DNA from: Hydractinia symbiolongicarpus
Taxonomy: Eukaryota > Cnidaria > Hydrozoa > Anthoathecata > Hydractiniidae
Assembly (NCBI RefSeq): GCF_029227915.1
Contig: NC_079875.1
Location: forward strand, 15,991,001-16,055,000
Direction of reading: 5' to 3'
Length of the DNA: 64,000 nt
Shown here in pieces: positions 1 through 11,439 of the stretch (positions are counted from its first letter, which is position 1; each line of letters starts with the position of its first letter). Under the pieces are notes generated by a model, which was given only the letters and a program-made list of their open reading frames with translations, was not told the origin of the DNA and did not search any database. A program made the position numbers and the translations under genes.

Positions 1-1086
1 AACAACTAAGATCAGGTATTTTGGTCTATTTCATACCATTCTGTTCCAAATAACTTATAAAATGTAAAAATTGAGTGGTAAAACAGAAATTTGCAAAATT
101 CCATTTTTTTATATGCATGTATATTATATGCCTTCTACAACAATAAGTTAATTCAAAATGTCAAAAAGAAGAAAAAAATAGCTTACAAAGAGTATAAAAT
201 TGAAATCAACAAAGTAGCTCTTTTGGTGTATTAAATATAAGTCATACGCACAAAAGTTTACACTAAATGTAAGAAAATGGTTGTGTTTAGTAATTCTAAA
301 TTAAGAAAAGTCAGTTCTTTTAGCATGCTGATTAAGGTTTTTGCCCACAAATTCTTACATGAAAATGTCAAAACCACAATTTGAAACAAATTAAATTTAC
401 ATTTTAAAAATAAGTAATTTCTGAACTTTATTTTCAGAATATTTGGAGGAAAAGAACTTCGCAAACCAAAAAAACCCAGGAAAATGTTTAAAATCTTCAG
501 GGTTAATAACGTTTGATGGGTTTTGTGGGAATATATATACTGGGAATCTTTAGTTTAAAGCTAGCATTAGCTAGCTACAGCAGCTATTAGCTAGTCACTT
601 AAATATAAACTGGAGACTTAGCTAGGTATAAAGAACATGGCTACATATATATATATATATATATTCCTAGCTAGCTAGCTAGTTGTTGGTGGTGGTTGGC
701 TTTTTATGATGCTAGCTATAAAACATGTCTGGCAACAATAATATAATCAAAACTGAAAATAAAACATGAAAAAACCTTACAGAACCTTGCTATGATTAAT
801 TTATAAAACCATGCTCTTCTTCAAATGTTTTTTTAAAGATTTATTTTGAATGAAAGAGTAGAGAATACTCAAAAAGAACAGCCATCTTTTTCGTAAACAC
901 AATATCCGTTCTATGCTAGGAACTTCATTTAACAGTCCGTATGCTTTGTGAATATCTAATACCGTTTCATATGTAGCGATACCTATATATATATACTAAC
1001 ATAGAGTTTTTTGGCATAAGGGTATATATATTTATATCGTTATTAGCAGCGGGTTATATATTTACACCTTATGTGCGATTTCTATA

Positions 1087-1712
1087 GGTAGGTACAGATG
1101 TAGCTTCACAAAAAATTTTAAAGGAGAGATATCCTGACCGATATGTTGCCCTGGTGTTTGTTGAAATGGACGAGTTTAAATAATGACTTAAATCTCTTTG
1201 AAGAGTTGTAGTATCGATGAAGGAATTGGTGTTGGATCTGCTTCGGCTTCTGGGCATAGACGTTAGAAGTGTTGTACCTGCAATCGAGACAAAAGATCTG
1301 CATAAGTATTGTGCTGGCCTTTAATGTGGTGTACCAGGAGGTTTATATTGTGTTCTGCTGTGTAGAAAAATAAAAAACGTACAAGATGCATGATGTTTGG
1401 ACAACGACACGACCCAGAGGACCACACATGAACAATAGCCAAATTATCTGTGTATAACACTAATTGCTTGTTTTTCCATGCCTCGCCCCAAGAAAAAACT
1501 GCCACAACTATGGCCAATAACTCAATGAAGGTGATACTATACTTATGAATAAGGTTTAAGGCAATTGAAAACCATGCACCAGAAAAAAATCCTCCTATGC
1601 CTACTCCAGAAGCATCAGTAAAAAGATTTATGGAAGAGGAGTCTAATGTTTCAGTGTGGATAATAGCGATGCCATTCCAAGTGGGGAGAAACTCACACCA
1701 AGAGGCTTACTG
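1087..1712 (-). mobile_element. DIRS-like retrotransposon fragment: RNase H end plus tyrosine recombinase start
   Basis: Read on the minus strand, about 1705-1263 encodes a retroelement RNase H: an upstream WNG block, then FTDAS, the acidic FIELLA and YTDN motifs, and a C-terminal HIKGQHN..ADLLSR block. All four signatures are typical of the RNase H of DIRS-type elements. An overlapping second frame (1257-1069) starts at once and reads like the N-terminal SAM-like part of a tyrosine recombinase (LNSSISTNTRATYRSGYLSF), the RT/RH-then-YR order known for DIRS elements. It is cut off at 1087, exactly where satellite sequence resumes. A stop upstream of the RNase H part and the missing reverse transcriptase and recombinase catalytic domain show that it is dead. 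Confidence 0.8.
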
Positions 1713-1948
1713 TGTTCTACTCCATATTTATACCCCCCTGCTTGTGGTATGGATCTATGACCTTAAGTAACAAGCTTAAGGCAGTTTAATGTTTTGGTTA
1801 AATTAATATAGTGTTGACTATTAGTCATAGGTCACCAACACATTTGTAAAATTAATAATGCAGAATGACAAAACACTAGTGAACCAGGTTAGCCTTATAC
1901 TAGGAGTCAATGGAGACACACCTTTCCTTCTGTAACCCCAATTAACAT

Positions 1949-1971
1949 GTGCTAAACTTTTAGTTTAGCAC
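1949..1971. repeat. Perfect 9-bp inverted repeat
   Basis: GTGCTAAAC and GTTTAGCAC are separated by five bases, close to the right edge of the segment unique to satellite unit 1. It could be a terminal hairpin of inserted DNA; no function is shown. Confidence 0.6.
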
Positions 1972-2721
1972 CATTTAAACAACAGCAATCAATCTGAATA
2001 TAAGTTCATTTTATGTCAATTTTTGCACCAATTTTGCAACACAAAATACAAATTCTAAATAATACTAAAATCTCTTATTTTGGTCCTTCGCATACCGACG
2101 GTCTCCCACAAAAGTTTAATCAAAATGTAAAAAATGAGAGGTAACGACAAAATCAAAGTTTGCAAAATTTAATTATTTCGGTACATATATCTACTGCATA
2201 TGCCCTCTAAAACAATATTTTAATCCAAAATGCCTAAGAAAGACAGTTTGCAACAAAAATCAGTTATTTCGATAATATTGCATACACTCTTTACTCACAA
2301 AAGCTTCACAAACTGTAAAAAAAAAGAATGGTTGTAGGGAGTGCTTGTGATTCAACAAAAAAAGTTTTTTTGACATATTGCATCTAGCCCTTACCCATTA
2401 AATCTTACACAAAACTAAATACGATTTATAACACATCAAATTTAAATGGAGAAGGATTAGTCATTTCGATATATTGCACGGAGTCCTCCGCAGTAAGAAT
2501 TTATACAAAATATAGAAAAACAAAGCTTGCAAGGTGTAAAATTGAATTCTTCTTCTGTGTATATATATATAGTCCTTTCTCGCAAAATTAACATAAAATG
2601 TCAAAAAGGTTCAGATATAACATCTAACACAACAAAAATCAGTCCTATCAGTATATGTCATGCCATTGTCTTCCACCAAATGTTCCCCTTAAAGTTTCAC
2701 AGACACAGCCTGTAAATTAAA

Positions 2722-5349
2722 AACAACTAAGATCAGTTATTTTGGTCTATTTCATACCATTCTGTTCCAAATAACTTATAAAATGTAAAAATTGAGTGGT
2801 AAAACAGAAATTTGCAAAATTCCATTTTTTTATATGCATGTATATTATATGCCTTCTACAACAATAAGTTAATTCAAAATGTCAAAAAGAAGAAAAAAAT
2901 AGCTTACAAAGAGTATAAAATTGAAATCAACAAAGTAGCTCTTTTGGTGTATTAAATATAAGTCATACGCACAAAAGTTTACACTAAATGTAAGAAAATG
3001 GTTGTGTTTAGTAATTCTAAATTAAGAAAAGTCAGTTCTTTTAGCATGCTGATTAAGGTTTTTGCCCACAAATTCTTACATGAAAATGTCAAAACCACAA
3101 TTTGAAACAAATTAAATTTACATTTTAAAAATAAGTAATTTCTGAACTTTATTTTCAGAATATTTGGAGGAAAAGAACTTCGCAAACCAAAAAAACCCAG
3201 GAAAATGTTTAAAATCTTCAGGGTTAATAACGTTTGATGGGTTTTGTGGGAATATATATACTGGGAATCTTTAGTTTAAAGCTAGCATTAGCTAGCTACA
3301 GCAGCTATTAGCTAGTCACTTAAATATAAACTGGAGACTTAGCTAGGTATAAAGAACATGGCTACATATATATATATATATATATATTCCTAGCTAGCTA
3401 GCTAGTTGTTGGTGGTGGTTGGCTTTTTATGATGCTAGCTATAAAACATGTCTGGCAACAATAATATAATCAAAACTGAAAATAAAACATGAAAAAACCT
3501 TACAGAACCTTGCTATGATTAATTTATAAAACCATGCTCTTCTTCAAATGTTTTTTTAAAGATTTATTTTGAATGAAAGAGTAGAGAATACTCAAAAAGA
3601 ACAGCCATCTTTTTCGTAAACACAATATCCGTTCTATGCTAGGAACTTCATTTAACAGTCCGTATGCTTTGTGAATATCTAATACCGTTTCATATGTAGC
3701 GATACCTATATATATATACTAACATAGAGTTTTTTGGCATAAGGGTATATATATTTATATCGTTATTAGCAGCGGGTTATATATTTACACCTTATGTGCG
3801 ATTTCTATGAAGTATATCCCTAATCTTTTTAGTTAAATTTTAGCGTACAGCCACGTCATAAGAAAGTGACCCGTGATTTCCGTGTCGTGGACTCACAGTT
3901 TTACTCACGCAAGGGAATTAACATATAAGACTAGCTGTTTCCCGTGAAAGAATCCACTGTATTCCATTTAATTTATGTAGCAGATATATGTCCATCAAAA
4001 AACAAACAATACAGCAGTGCGCATCTTACATCTGCATTATTATATAAATGACCAAAAAAATTAAAGATTTTCAACCACTGCAGTATATATGTGACATTTA
4101 AAATCTAAATCTACTAAAATTACTTGCTCTGACCATCTGACAAATGCGAAAATTATTCGGAAAAAAGTTTTTAAAAGCATTTCAACATACATCTCACCCA
4201 TAAAATTTAAACCACTCAAAACGCCACATATATACAAAAAAGCTGATCAATGTCAAACACAAATCTCTCTCATTGTATATGTTAAAATCAGTTAGTTTAT
4301 TGCAAACCCTGCCAAAGGTTGACACAAAATGCGAAAAATAAACAATAAATTTTGCCTAAGTAGAAATTTTTATCTAAGGTGTTACAAAGGGATTGCAAGG
4401 TTAAATTATATTGCAATAAAACGTTCTTTGATATAATGCATATGGTCCTTCCTCACCAAACTTTAGACAAAATGTCCTTTTAGCAATTTGCATGCTGTTT
4501 TACCATCAATAAAGCAAACAAAATTTCAAATCTCACATAGTATTCTGTCACAAATTTTCATAAAATATATATATAAAGTCATAATGAGTCATGTTAAACA
4601 ACAGCAATCAATCTGTATATAAGTTCATTTTATGTCAATTTTTGCACCAATTTTGCAACACAAAATACAAATTCTAAATAATACTAAAATCTCTTATTTT
4701 GGTCCTTCGCATACCGACGGTCTCCCACAAAAGTTTAATCAAAATGTAAAAAAATGAGAGGTAACGACAAAATCAAAGTTTGCAAAATTCAATTATTTCG
4801 GTACATATATCTACTGCATATGCCCTCTAAAACAATATTTTAAGCTAAAATGCCTAAGAAAGACAGTTTGCAACAAAAATCAGTTATTTCGATAATATTG
4901 CATACACTCTTTCCTCACAAAAGCTTCACAAACTGTAAAAAAAAGAATGGTTGTAGGGAGTGCTTCTGATTCAACAAAAAAAGTTTTTTTGACATATTGC
5001 ATCTAGCCCTTACCCATTAAATCTTACACAAAATTTCCAAAACTATATACGATTTAGAACACATCAAATTTAAATCGAGAAGGATCAGTCATTTCGATAT
5101 ATTGCACGGAGTCCTCCCCAGTAAGAATTTATACAAAATATAGAAAAACAAAGCTTGCAAGGTGTAAAATTGAATTCTTCTTCTGTGTATATATATATAG
5201 TCCTTTCTCGCAAAATTAACATAAAATGTCAAAAAGGTTCAGATATAACATCTAACACAACAAAAATCAGTTCTATCAGTATATGTCATGCCATTGTCTT
5301 CCACCAAATGTTCCCCTTAAAGTTTCACAGACACAGCCTGTAAATTAAA
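2722..5349. repeat. Higher-order satellite unit, copy 2 (complete)
   Basis: This is the complete unit, about 2628 bp, bounded by the same AACAACTAAGATCAG start that opens copies 1 and 3. Its segment 3808-4600 is absent from copy 1 but its beginning (to about 3928) is shared with copy 3. Degenerate ~95-bp monomers with the ACAAAATGT motif continue through 4100-4600. Near 3929 the sequence GACTAGCTGTTTCCCGTG looks like the start of an interspersed family found again at 31541, 37681 and 58849. No coding region is seen. Confidence 0.9.
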
Positions 5350-5990
5350 AACAACTAAGATCAGGTATTTTGGTCTATTTCATACCATTCTGTTCCAAAT
5401 AACTTATAAAATGTAAAAATTGAGTGGTAAAACAGAAATTTGCAAAATTCCATTTTTTTATATGCATGTATATTATATGCCTTCTACAGCAATAAGTTAA
5501 TTCAAAATGTCAAAAAGAAGAAAAAAATAGCTTACAAAGAGTATAAAATTGAAATCAACAAAGTAGCTCTTTTGGTGTATTAAATATAAGCCATACGCAC
5601 AAAAGTTTACACTAAATGTAAGAAAATGGTTGTGTTTAGTAATTCTAAATTAAGAAAAATCAGTTCTTTTAGCATGCTGATTAAGGTTTTTGCCCACAAA
5701 TTCTTACATGAAAATGTCAAAACCACAATTTGAAACAAATTAAATTTACATTTTAAAAATAAGTAATTTCTGAACTTTATTTTCAGAATATTTGGAGGAA
5801 AAGAACTTCGCAAACCAAAAAAAAACAGGAAAATGTTTAAAATCTTCAGGGTTAATAACGTTTGATGGGTTTTGTGGGAATATATATACTGGGAATCTTT
5901 AGTTTAAAGCTAGCATTAGCTAGCTACAGCAGCTAATAGCTAGTCACTTAAATATAAACTGGAGACTTAGCTAGGTATAAAGAACATGGC

Positions 5991-6027
<37 letters not shown>

Positions 6028-6572
6028 CTAGCTAGCTAGCTAGTTGTTGGTGGTGATTGGCTTTTTATGATGCTAGCTATAAAACATGTCTGGCAACAAT
6101 AATATAATCAAAACTGAAAATAAAACATGAAAAAACCTTACAGAACATTGCTATGATTAATTTATAAAACCATGCTCTTCTTCAAATGTTTTTTTAAAGA
6201 TTTATTTTGAATGAAAGAGTAGAGAATACTCAAAGAGAACAGCCATCTTTTTCGTAAACACAACTTCCGTTTTATGCTGGGAACTTCATTTAACAGTCCG
6301 TATGCTTTGTAAATATCTAATACCGTTTCATATGTAGCGATACCTATATATATATGCTAACATAGAGTTTTTTGGCATAAGGGTATATATATTTATATCG
6401 TTATTAGCAGCGGGTTATATATTTACAGCTTATGTGCGATTTCTATGAAGTACATCCCTAATCTTTTTAGTTAAATTTTAGCGTACAACCACGTCATAAG
6501 AAAGTGACCCGTGATTTCCGTGTCGTGGACTCACAGTTTTACTCACGCAAGGGAATTAATATATAAGATAGC
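5350..6572. repeat. Higher-order satellite unit, copy 3 (truncated)
   Basis: It follows copy 2 base for base, with scattered substitutions, from 5350 to about 6572. There the shared sequence ends after the GGGAATTAATATATAAGA stretch. The internal TA microsatellite (5993-6026) is longer than in copies 1 and 2. The end marks the right border of the satellite block. Confidence 0.85.
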
Positions 6573-6750
6573 AATAAAATCGTGACATGTGTATGAATTT
6601 TTAATCAGCAGCCGTGCTCGTCCTGTTCGCCCCTCCTTTAAGGTTACGCATCATTTTCTGAACAGTTGGTCTCGATCGTCAAGGATACTTTTAAAAGAAG
6701 GTAAAATAAATAATATATACATCACTAGGGCTGGACTTAAGCATCCTCCT

Positions 6751-6827
6751 ACCCTCGTCCTCAGGGTTTTTTGCCTTTTTGATATGAGAGATGAATCTCA
6801 TATCAATCGAAAAATACCCTGGTATCG
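6751..6827 (+). mobile_element. Small MITE-like palindromic element, copy 1
   Basis: The segment runs from CCTCGTCCTCAGGG to a terminal CCCTGG, with an internal GATATGAGA/TCTCATATC inverted repeat. The CTCGTCC..AGGG end and GCCTTTTTGA block recur in inverse orientation at 7893-7958. Short size, palindromic ends and recurrence are what non-autonomous DNA transposons show. The family is not named here. Confidence 0.5.
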
Positions 6828-7892
6828 TTTACCGGATATTGAAATATTATTGGCTGTCACATTTTCGCATAATTATTACGACTTTTTTCCTTAGTCAGCA
6901 CTTTTCAGGTCCAGATTAAAACAGCGCATTGAGCCATTGTTGATTATATTTGTATACAAAAAAAACTTTGTTATAAAGCTAGTTAAATTTATAAAAAACA
7001 TTTGGTTTTATTTTTTTAGATTTATTAAGATATCACTGACTAGTTCATGGTGTCGCGTTGTACATTAAGAAAAAAGATAGCTGCATGAAAAGAAGGCTAC
7101 TGATATAGGAAAAACAAGTGTCTAGTGTCTCTGTAAAATTCCTAAATTTTATAACTCCTAGTGTCTCTGAGAAATCCCGAGTTTTATAACTACCTTTACC
7201 GTATTCATGCAGGGGCAGATAGAATCAACCTACCCGCAGCTGACATTTGGTGACTTTTCTTTTATGAGCATCCTGCAACAGAATTTAACAAAACGAATAT
7301 AGAAGATTTTTTCAATATGAAGCTGGGTCGCAACAATCAAGAATGGCAAAAAAATTTATTTAGACCCAAACATAACACTTAGGCTCTGACATATTTCAAT
7401 CATGAAAATTGATCTTAATGTTTTTTGCACATGTAACTTTATCAAAAATGGCATAACTGTCAAAAATGGCTTAATGGTGTCCCTGAAAATGGTTAAAATC
7501 TCAAAAAAAATTTTCAAAACAGCCCAAAAACATGTCATACCAAGCTCCAAGCCTTTATTTCAAATTCATTTTTAGCAAAAAGTATAGTAATGAAAAGTAA
7601 GCATTTTTTTATAGCCCACTTTTAGCTTTATCCCTTTCAGTACATAGACTCATACTTGGTAATATATCCACATTAAGAAGGTATTTATAACAAGACACTA
7701 TGCTTTTTACACAACTCTATGTTTTTTAGTCAATATTTTTGAACATCTCTCATAGTCAAAAATCCTGTTATTTTTTAACATTTTTGTAACAAAATCTGCC
7801 ATCTTTATAGTAAATAGTTGCATATATTATGTAGCGCGAATAAATTATCTATGTTGGGATGTAAACCAATCACCATACAGATCTAACCAGCC

Positions 7893-7958
7893 TGTACCAG
7901 GGTTTTTTTCGCCGCCAGCCTTGATGTCAAAAAGGCAAAAGCCCCTTGGGACGAGATT
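7893..7958 (-). mobile_element. Small MITE-like palindromic element, copy 2
   Basis: On the minus strand it reads CTCGTCCCAAGGGG, then GCTTTTGCCTTTTTGA, then AAACCCTGG, parallel to the element at 6751-6827 but with a different, GC-richer centre. It may be a diverged copy. Confidence 0.45.
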
Positions 7959-9094
7959 GATCGAATTATATTAAGATAAAAATATTGTCACGTTTTTTAG
8001 CCATGTATAAATCTTAAACAAAACAATTTAAGATTTTTATAGTTTTATTTTTTTTAGTCAATATTTTTAAACGTTTTTCAGTGAGCCAAACAGTAAATAT
8101 GAAAGATGTTATTTTGGCAGATTTCAATTGTTGACATTTTGAATGAAAATAAAGTTTCTTTTTAAAGCTTTGTAAAAACACATGACTTTTAGTATTTTTT
8201 AGCCGGTTGAGAAAAGACATCTGGCTAGCGAACTAGCTAGCAATCTTGCTTACATACACATAGGCAGTCGTAATAAGCCTTTACTAAATGAAAAAATCTT
8301 ATTTTTATTCATTTTTGTACTTAAAAAACAAGTGCTCTTTCAAAAGTGTAGTTCAGTCAGACCAGTGATTCTTCACCAAGAATATTTAGCTTCAACAATT
8401 CTTCTTTAAGTCAAAGTGTCGTGAATTTAATCAATTCTGCCGACAGTGCCACTCGCCTGTGAAATTATACAGAAAGAAATAACATAATTATTGCGCATAA
8501 AGCAAAATTATACTCCGATCTCCATAGCGTCTCACCCTCTAACTTGGTGTAGCATTTTCTTTTTTCTTTAAAATTTTAACACAAAATTTTGTTTTTCGAT
8601 TTTAAATATTTTTCTTTTGACAGCGGCTAGATGCAGCCTAAAATGCTAATGAGACTTCTTTTAAAACAAACAAAAGGCTAGGTCGTTGCTTCAGCCCGCA
8701 CACTTCGCATACTTGTTGACTTCACATACACTTTGCTTATAAACCTGCCTTTACCCTGGTACAAGCAAGTATTCTTAGCGACACAAACTTCAAATCTAAT
8801 GCATTTACATCATCAGAGAAAAAAAAAACAACTTAATTAAATGTTGTCATTTTCAAATTGATCACCTTTCATCGACCCAAATTTCAAATCTGCATATCAA
8901 GAACAAGAAGATACAAGAATTACTGATAAAAAGAAATATTGGCGTAAATAAATTAGGGAAAATTGTTGAACAATTTGATTTGATAAAAAACGACGAACAA
9001 CATCTGCTGTGGAACATTTCAAGGAAAACTAATCGTGAAAAAGATCAAACAAAGAACAAAGAAAAGGTTAGTCTTTTTTCCTTGTTTTAACACT

Positions 9095-11430
9095 CATTTT
9101 CAGCCACCACACGAATTCTATGGAGTGAGAACTGTTTCGTCCGACCCTTTTTTATTAGTCTTTCTTGTCACCATCCGAAAAGCGACTGTTCATGCAAGCT
9201 TGATTGGGTAATTAGCTTGTCGCGAAATTCAATTTCAGTTGAAATTTAGCGAAGCCGCAAGTAGTACGAAACCGTAGATTTAGTGTTCCTTTTGTCGGAA
9301 AGACCAAGGACAAAATAAGAAATTACTCAATCTAAATTTTTGTCCCTGAGTATAAGGTATGTATCACACTATAGATTGCCTTATTCTTTTCGTTAATTAG
9401 CGGTGGTTGGGGGCAGTGTCCATTACGCAACAGAATAATATATACTGGCCTTCATTCGGTGTTTACCTTAGTTGTCAGCCACTACACGAATTCTATGAAG
9501 TGAAAACTTTTTCTTTCGATCCCTTTTTATTTCTCCTTCTTGTCATCATTTCCAAGTTTCGAAAAATGGCCGTTCATGTAAGCCTGATTAGATAATAAGC
9601 TTGCCGTGACATTCTATTTCAGCGGAAATTTAGCGAAGCCACAAATAGTACGAAACCGCGCAGATAATGGCCCTTTCGTCAAGCAGATTAAAGACATAAA
9701 AGAAACTTACTTAAAATACCTTTTTGTCCCTGAATATAAGGTATGTATCACATTATATACTGCCTTTTCGTTTTCGTTATTTCGCGGTGTATTTGGTTGG
9801 GGGAAGTATCCAGTACGCAAATGAATAATGCAAATCACCTTCTAAATTGGTCAAGGTCGGGGTAAATTGAAGGAAGTCTACCCTCATTTTCCGCCACCTT
9901 ATGAATTCTATGATGTGGAAACTATTCCGTCCATCTCTTTTGTATTTCTCCTTCTTATCATTTTTCTCCAGTTTCTAGAAACGGCTGTTTATTAAAGCTT
10001 GATAAAGTAACTAGTTAGTCGTGAAATTGATTTTTCGCGGAACTTTGGTGAAACCACAAGTAGTACGAAACCGTAGAGTTAGTGGTCCTTTCCTCAGACA
10101 GATCAATGACACAAGAAAAAATTACTTAAACTATTATTCCGACCTTAAGTAAAAGGTATGTACAAAACTATAGACTACCTGTTCGTTTTTTTTTCCGCTG
10201 TCCTTGGTACAGGCCAGTATATCCATAAGGTAATAGAGTATTGTATATCGGCTTCCACTCGGTGCTTACCTGAGTAGGTCAACGTCAAGTTATACTCAAG
10301 AAAGTCTGCGCTTATTTTCAGCCTCCACACGAATTCAATTAAGCGAAAATATTCCGTCTATCACTTTTTTATTTCTTTTTCTTGCCATCATTCTTCAGTT
10401 CCAAGAAACGATTCTTTATTAAAGCTTGGTTAGGTAATTAGTTTCTCGTGAAGTTGAATTTCCAAGGAAATTTAGCGAAGCCACAAGTGCTACGAAATCG
10501 TAAGGATTGCTCAAACTACTATTCAGTCCTGAGTATAAGCTATGTATCAAAATATAGATTGCCTTATCGTTTTCTTTATTTTTCGGTGTATTTGGCTGAG
10601 GCAATATCCATTACACCACAGAATTATGCAAATCGCTTTGCATTCGACGTTTACCTAACTTGGTCAACATGAGGGTACATTCAAGGAAGTCTACGCTCAT
10701 TTTCCGCCACCTAACGAATTCTATGATGTGAAAATTATTTAATCCAACCCGTTTTTTTCTCTTTGTCTTCATCATTTCACAATTCCAAAACACGGCTGTT
10801 CATTCAAGCTTGAGTAAGTAATTAGCTAGTCGTAAAATTTTATTTCAGCAGCAATTTAGCGAAACCACAAGAAGAACAAAACACTAGTGATAGTGGCCCT
10901 ATCGTCGACCATATGAAGAAAAAAATAAAAAATTACTCAAACTACTCTTTAATCCTTGAGTATAAGTTATGTATGAAGTTATAGATTGGCTCGTCCGTTT
11001 CGCTATTTTTCGGCGTGTGTGATTAGCGGCAGTATCCATCACGCAACAGAATAAAGCAAATAGTATTCTTTTCGACGTTTACATGAGTTGGTACTTCAGG
11101 GTACATTCAAGGAAATCTGCGCTCATTCTTAGTCACCACACTAATTCTATGAAGTGAAAACTGTTCCGCCAACGCTTTTTTATTTTTCTTTGTCGTCATC
11201 ATTTCCCAGTTTCAAACAACGGCTGTTCATTCAAGCTTGAGTAAGTAATTAGCTAGTCGTTAAATTCAATTTCCGCGGAAATTTAGCGAAACCACAAGCA
11301 TAACGAAACCGTAGAGAACGGTAGCCTCTCGTGACAGAGATCAAGGACACAACAAAAAGTTACTCAAGTTACTTTTCAGTCCCTTAGTATTAATTACGTA
11401 TCAAGTTATAGATTGGGTTATCCTTTTCGT
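9095..11430 (+). repeat. Six-copy tandem array with an exon-like core
   Basis: Six diverged units of about 383-428 bp follow each other. Each opens with a CCACACGAATTCTATG-like anchor (near 9098, 9474, 9890, 10316, 10701 and 11130) and has a core around AATTTAGCGAARCCACAAG (near 9242, 9625, 10040, 10467, 10851 and 11279). In several copies the core is preceded by TTTCAG and followed, about 120 bases on, by AAGGTATGT, i.e. splice-acceptor and donor-like signals. Between them copies 2 and 5 are open and similar (NLAKPQ at the start, LEYK or PEYK at the end). Copies 1, 3 and 6 contain stops, and the donor is lost in copies 4 to 6. The peptide was not recognised. Confidence 0.8.
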
Positions 11431-11439
11431 TGTTATATA

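Larger units (their letters stand above)
1..2721. repeat. Higher-order satellite unit, copy 1 (interrupted)
   Basis: Positions 1-1086 and 1979-2721 recur almost unchanged at 2722-3807 and 4601-5349, so this is one unit of a direct tandem repeat; its left end is cut by the window edge. Inside the unit, a degenerate motif resembling CACAAAAGTTTACACAAAAT returns about every 80-115 bases (for example near 2105, 2205, 2292, 2395, 2488 and 2581), which indicates an underlying monomer of about 95 bp. A run of CTAG/GCTA motifs and a TA microsatellite (644-665) lie in the middle. The stretch 1087-1978 is not shared with copy 2 and holds a retrotransposon fragment. Short open frames here repeat with the unit and have no coding character. 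Confidence 0.9.
6573..9094. other. Gene-free stretch with small palindromic elements
   Basis: No frame here has recognisable protein features and no exon-like segment with splice signals stood out. It contains two copies of a short palindromic element in opposite orientation (6751-6827 and 7893-7958) and two imperfect copies of a TTTTTAGTCAATATTTTT segment (near 7726 and 8048). The rest is unremarkable AT-rich DNA. Confidence 0.6.

Noticed and set aside
258-464. Identical 68-residue open frames on the minus strand in the three satellite units, and a matching pair of 62-residue plus-strand frames (2527, 5155)
   Set aside because: They repeat only because the DNA unit repeats; they lack domain features and lie in AT-rich satellite.
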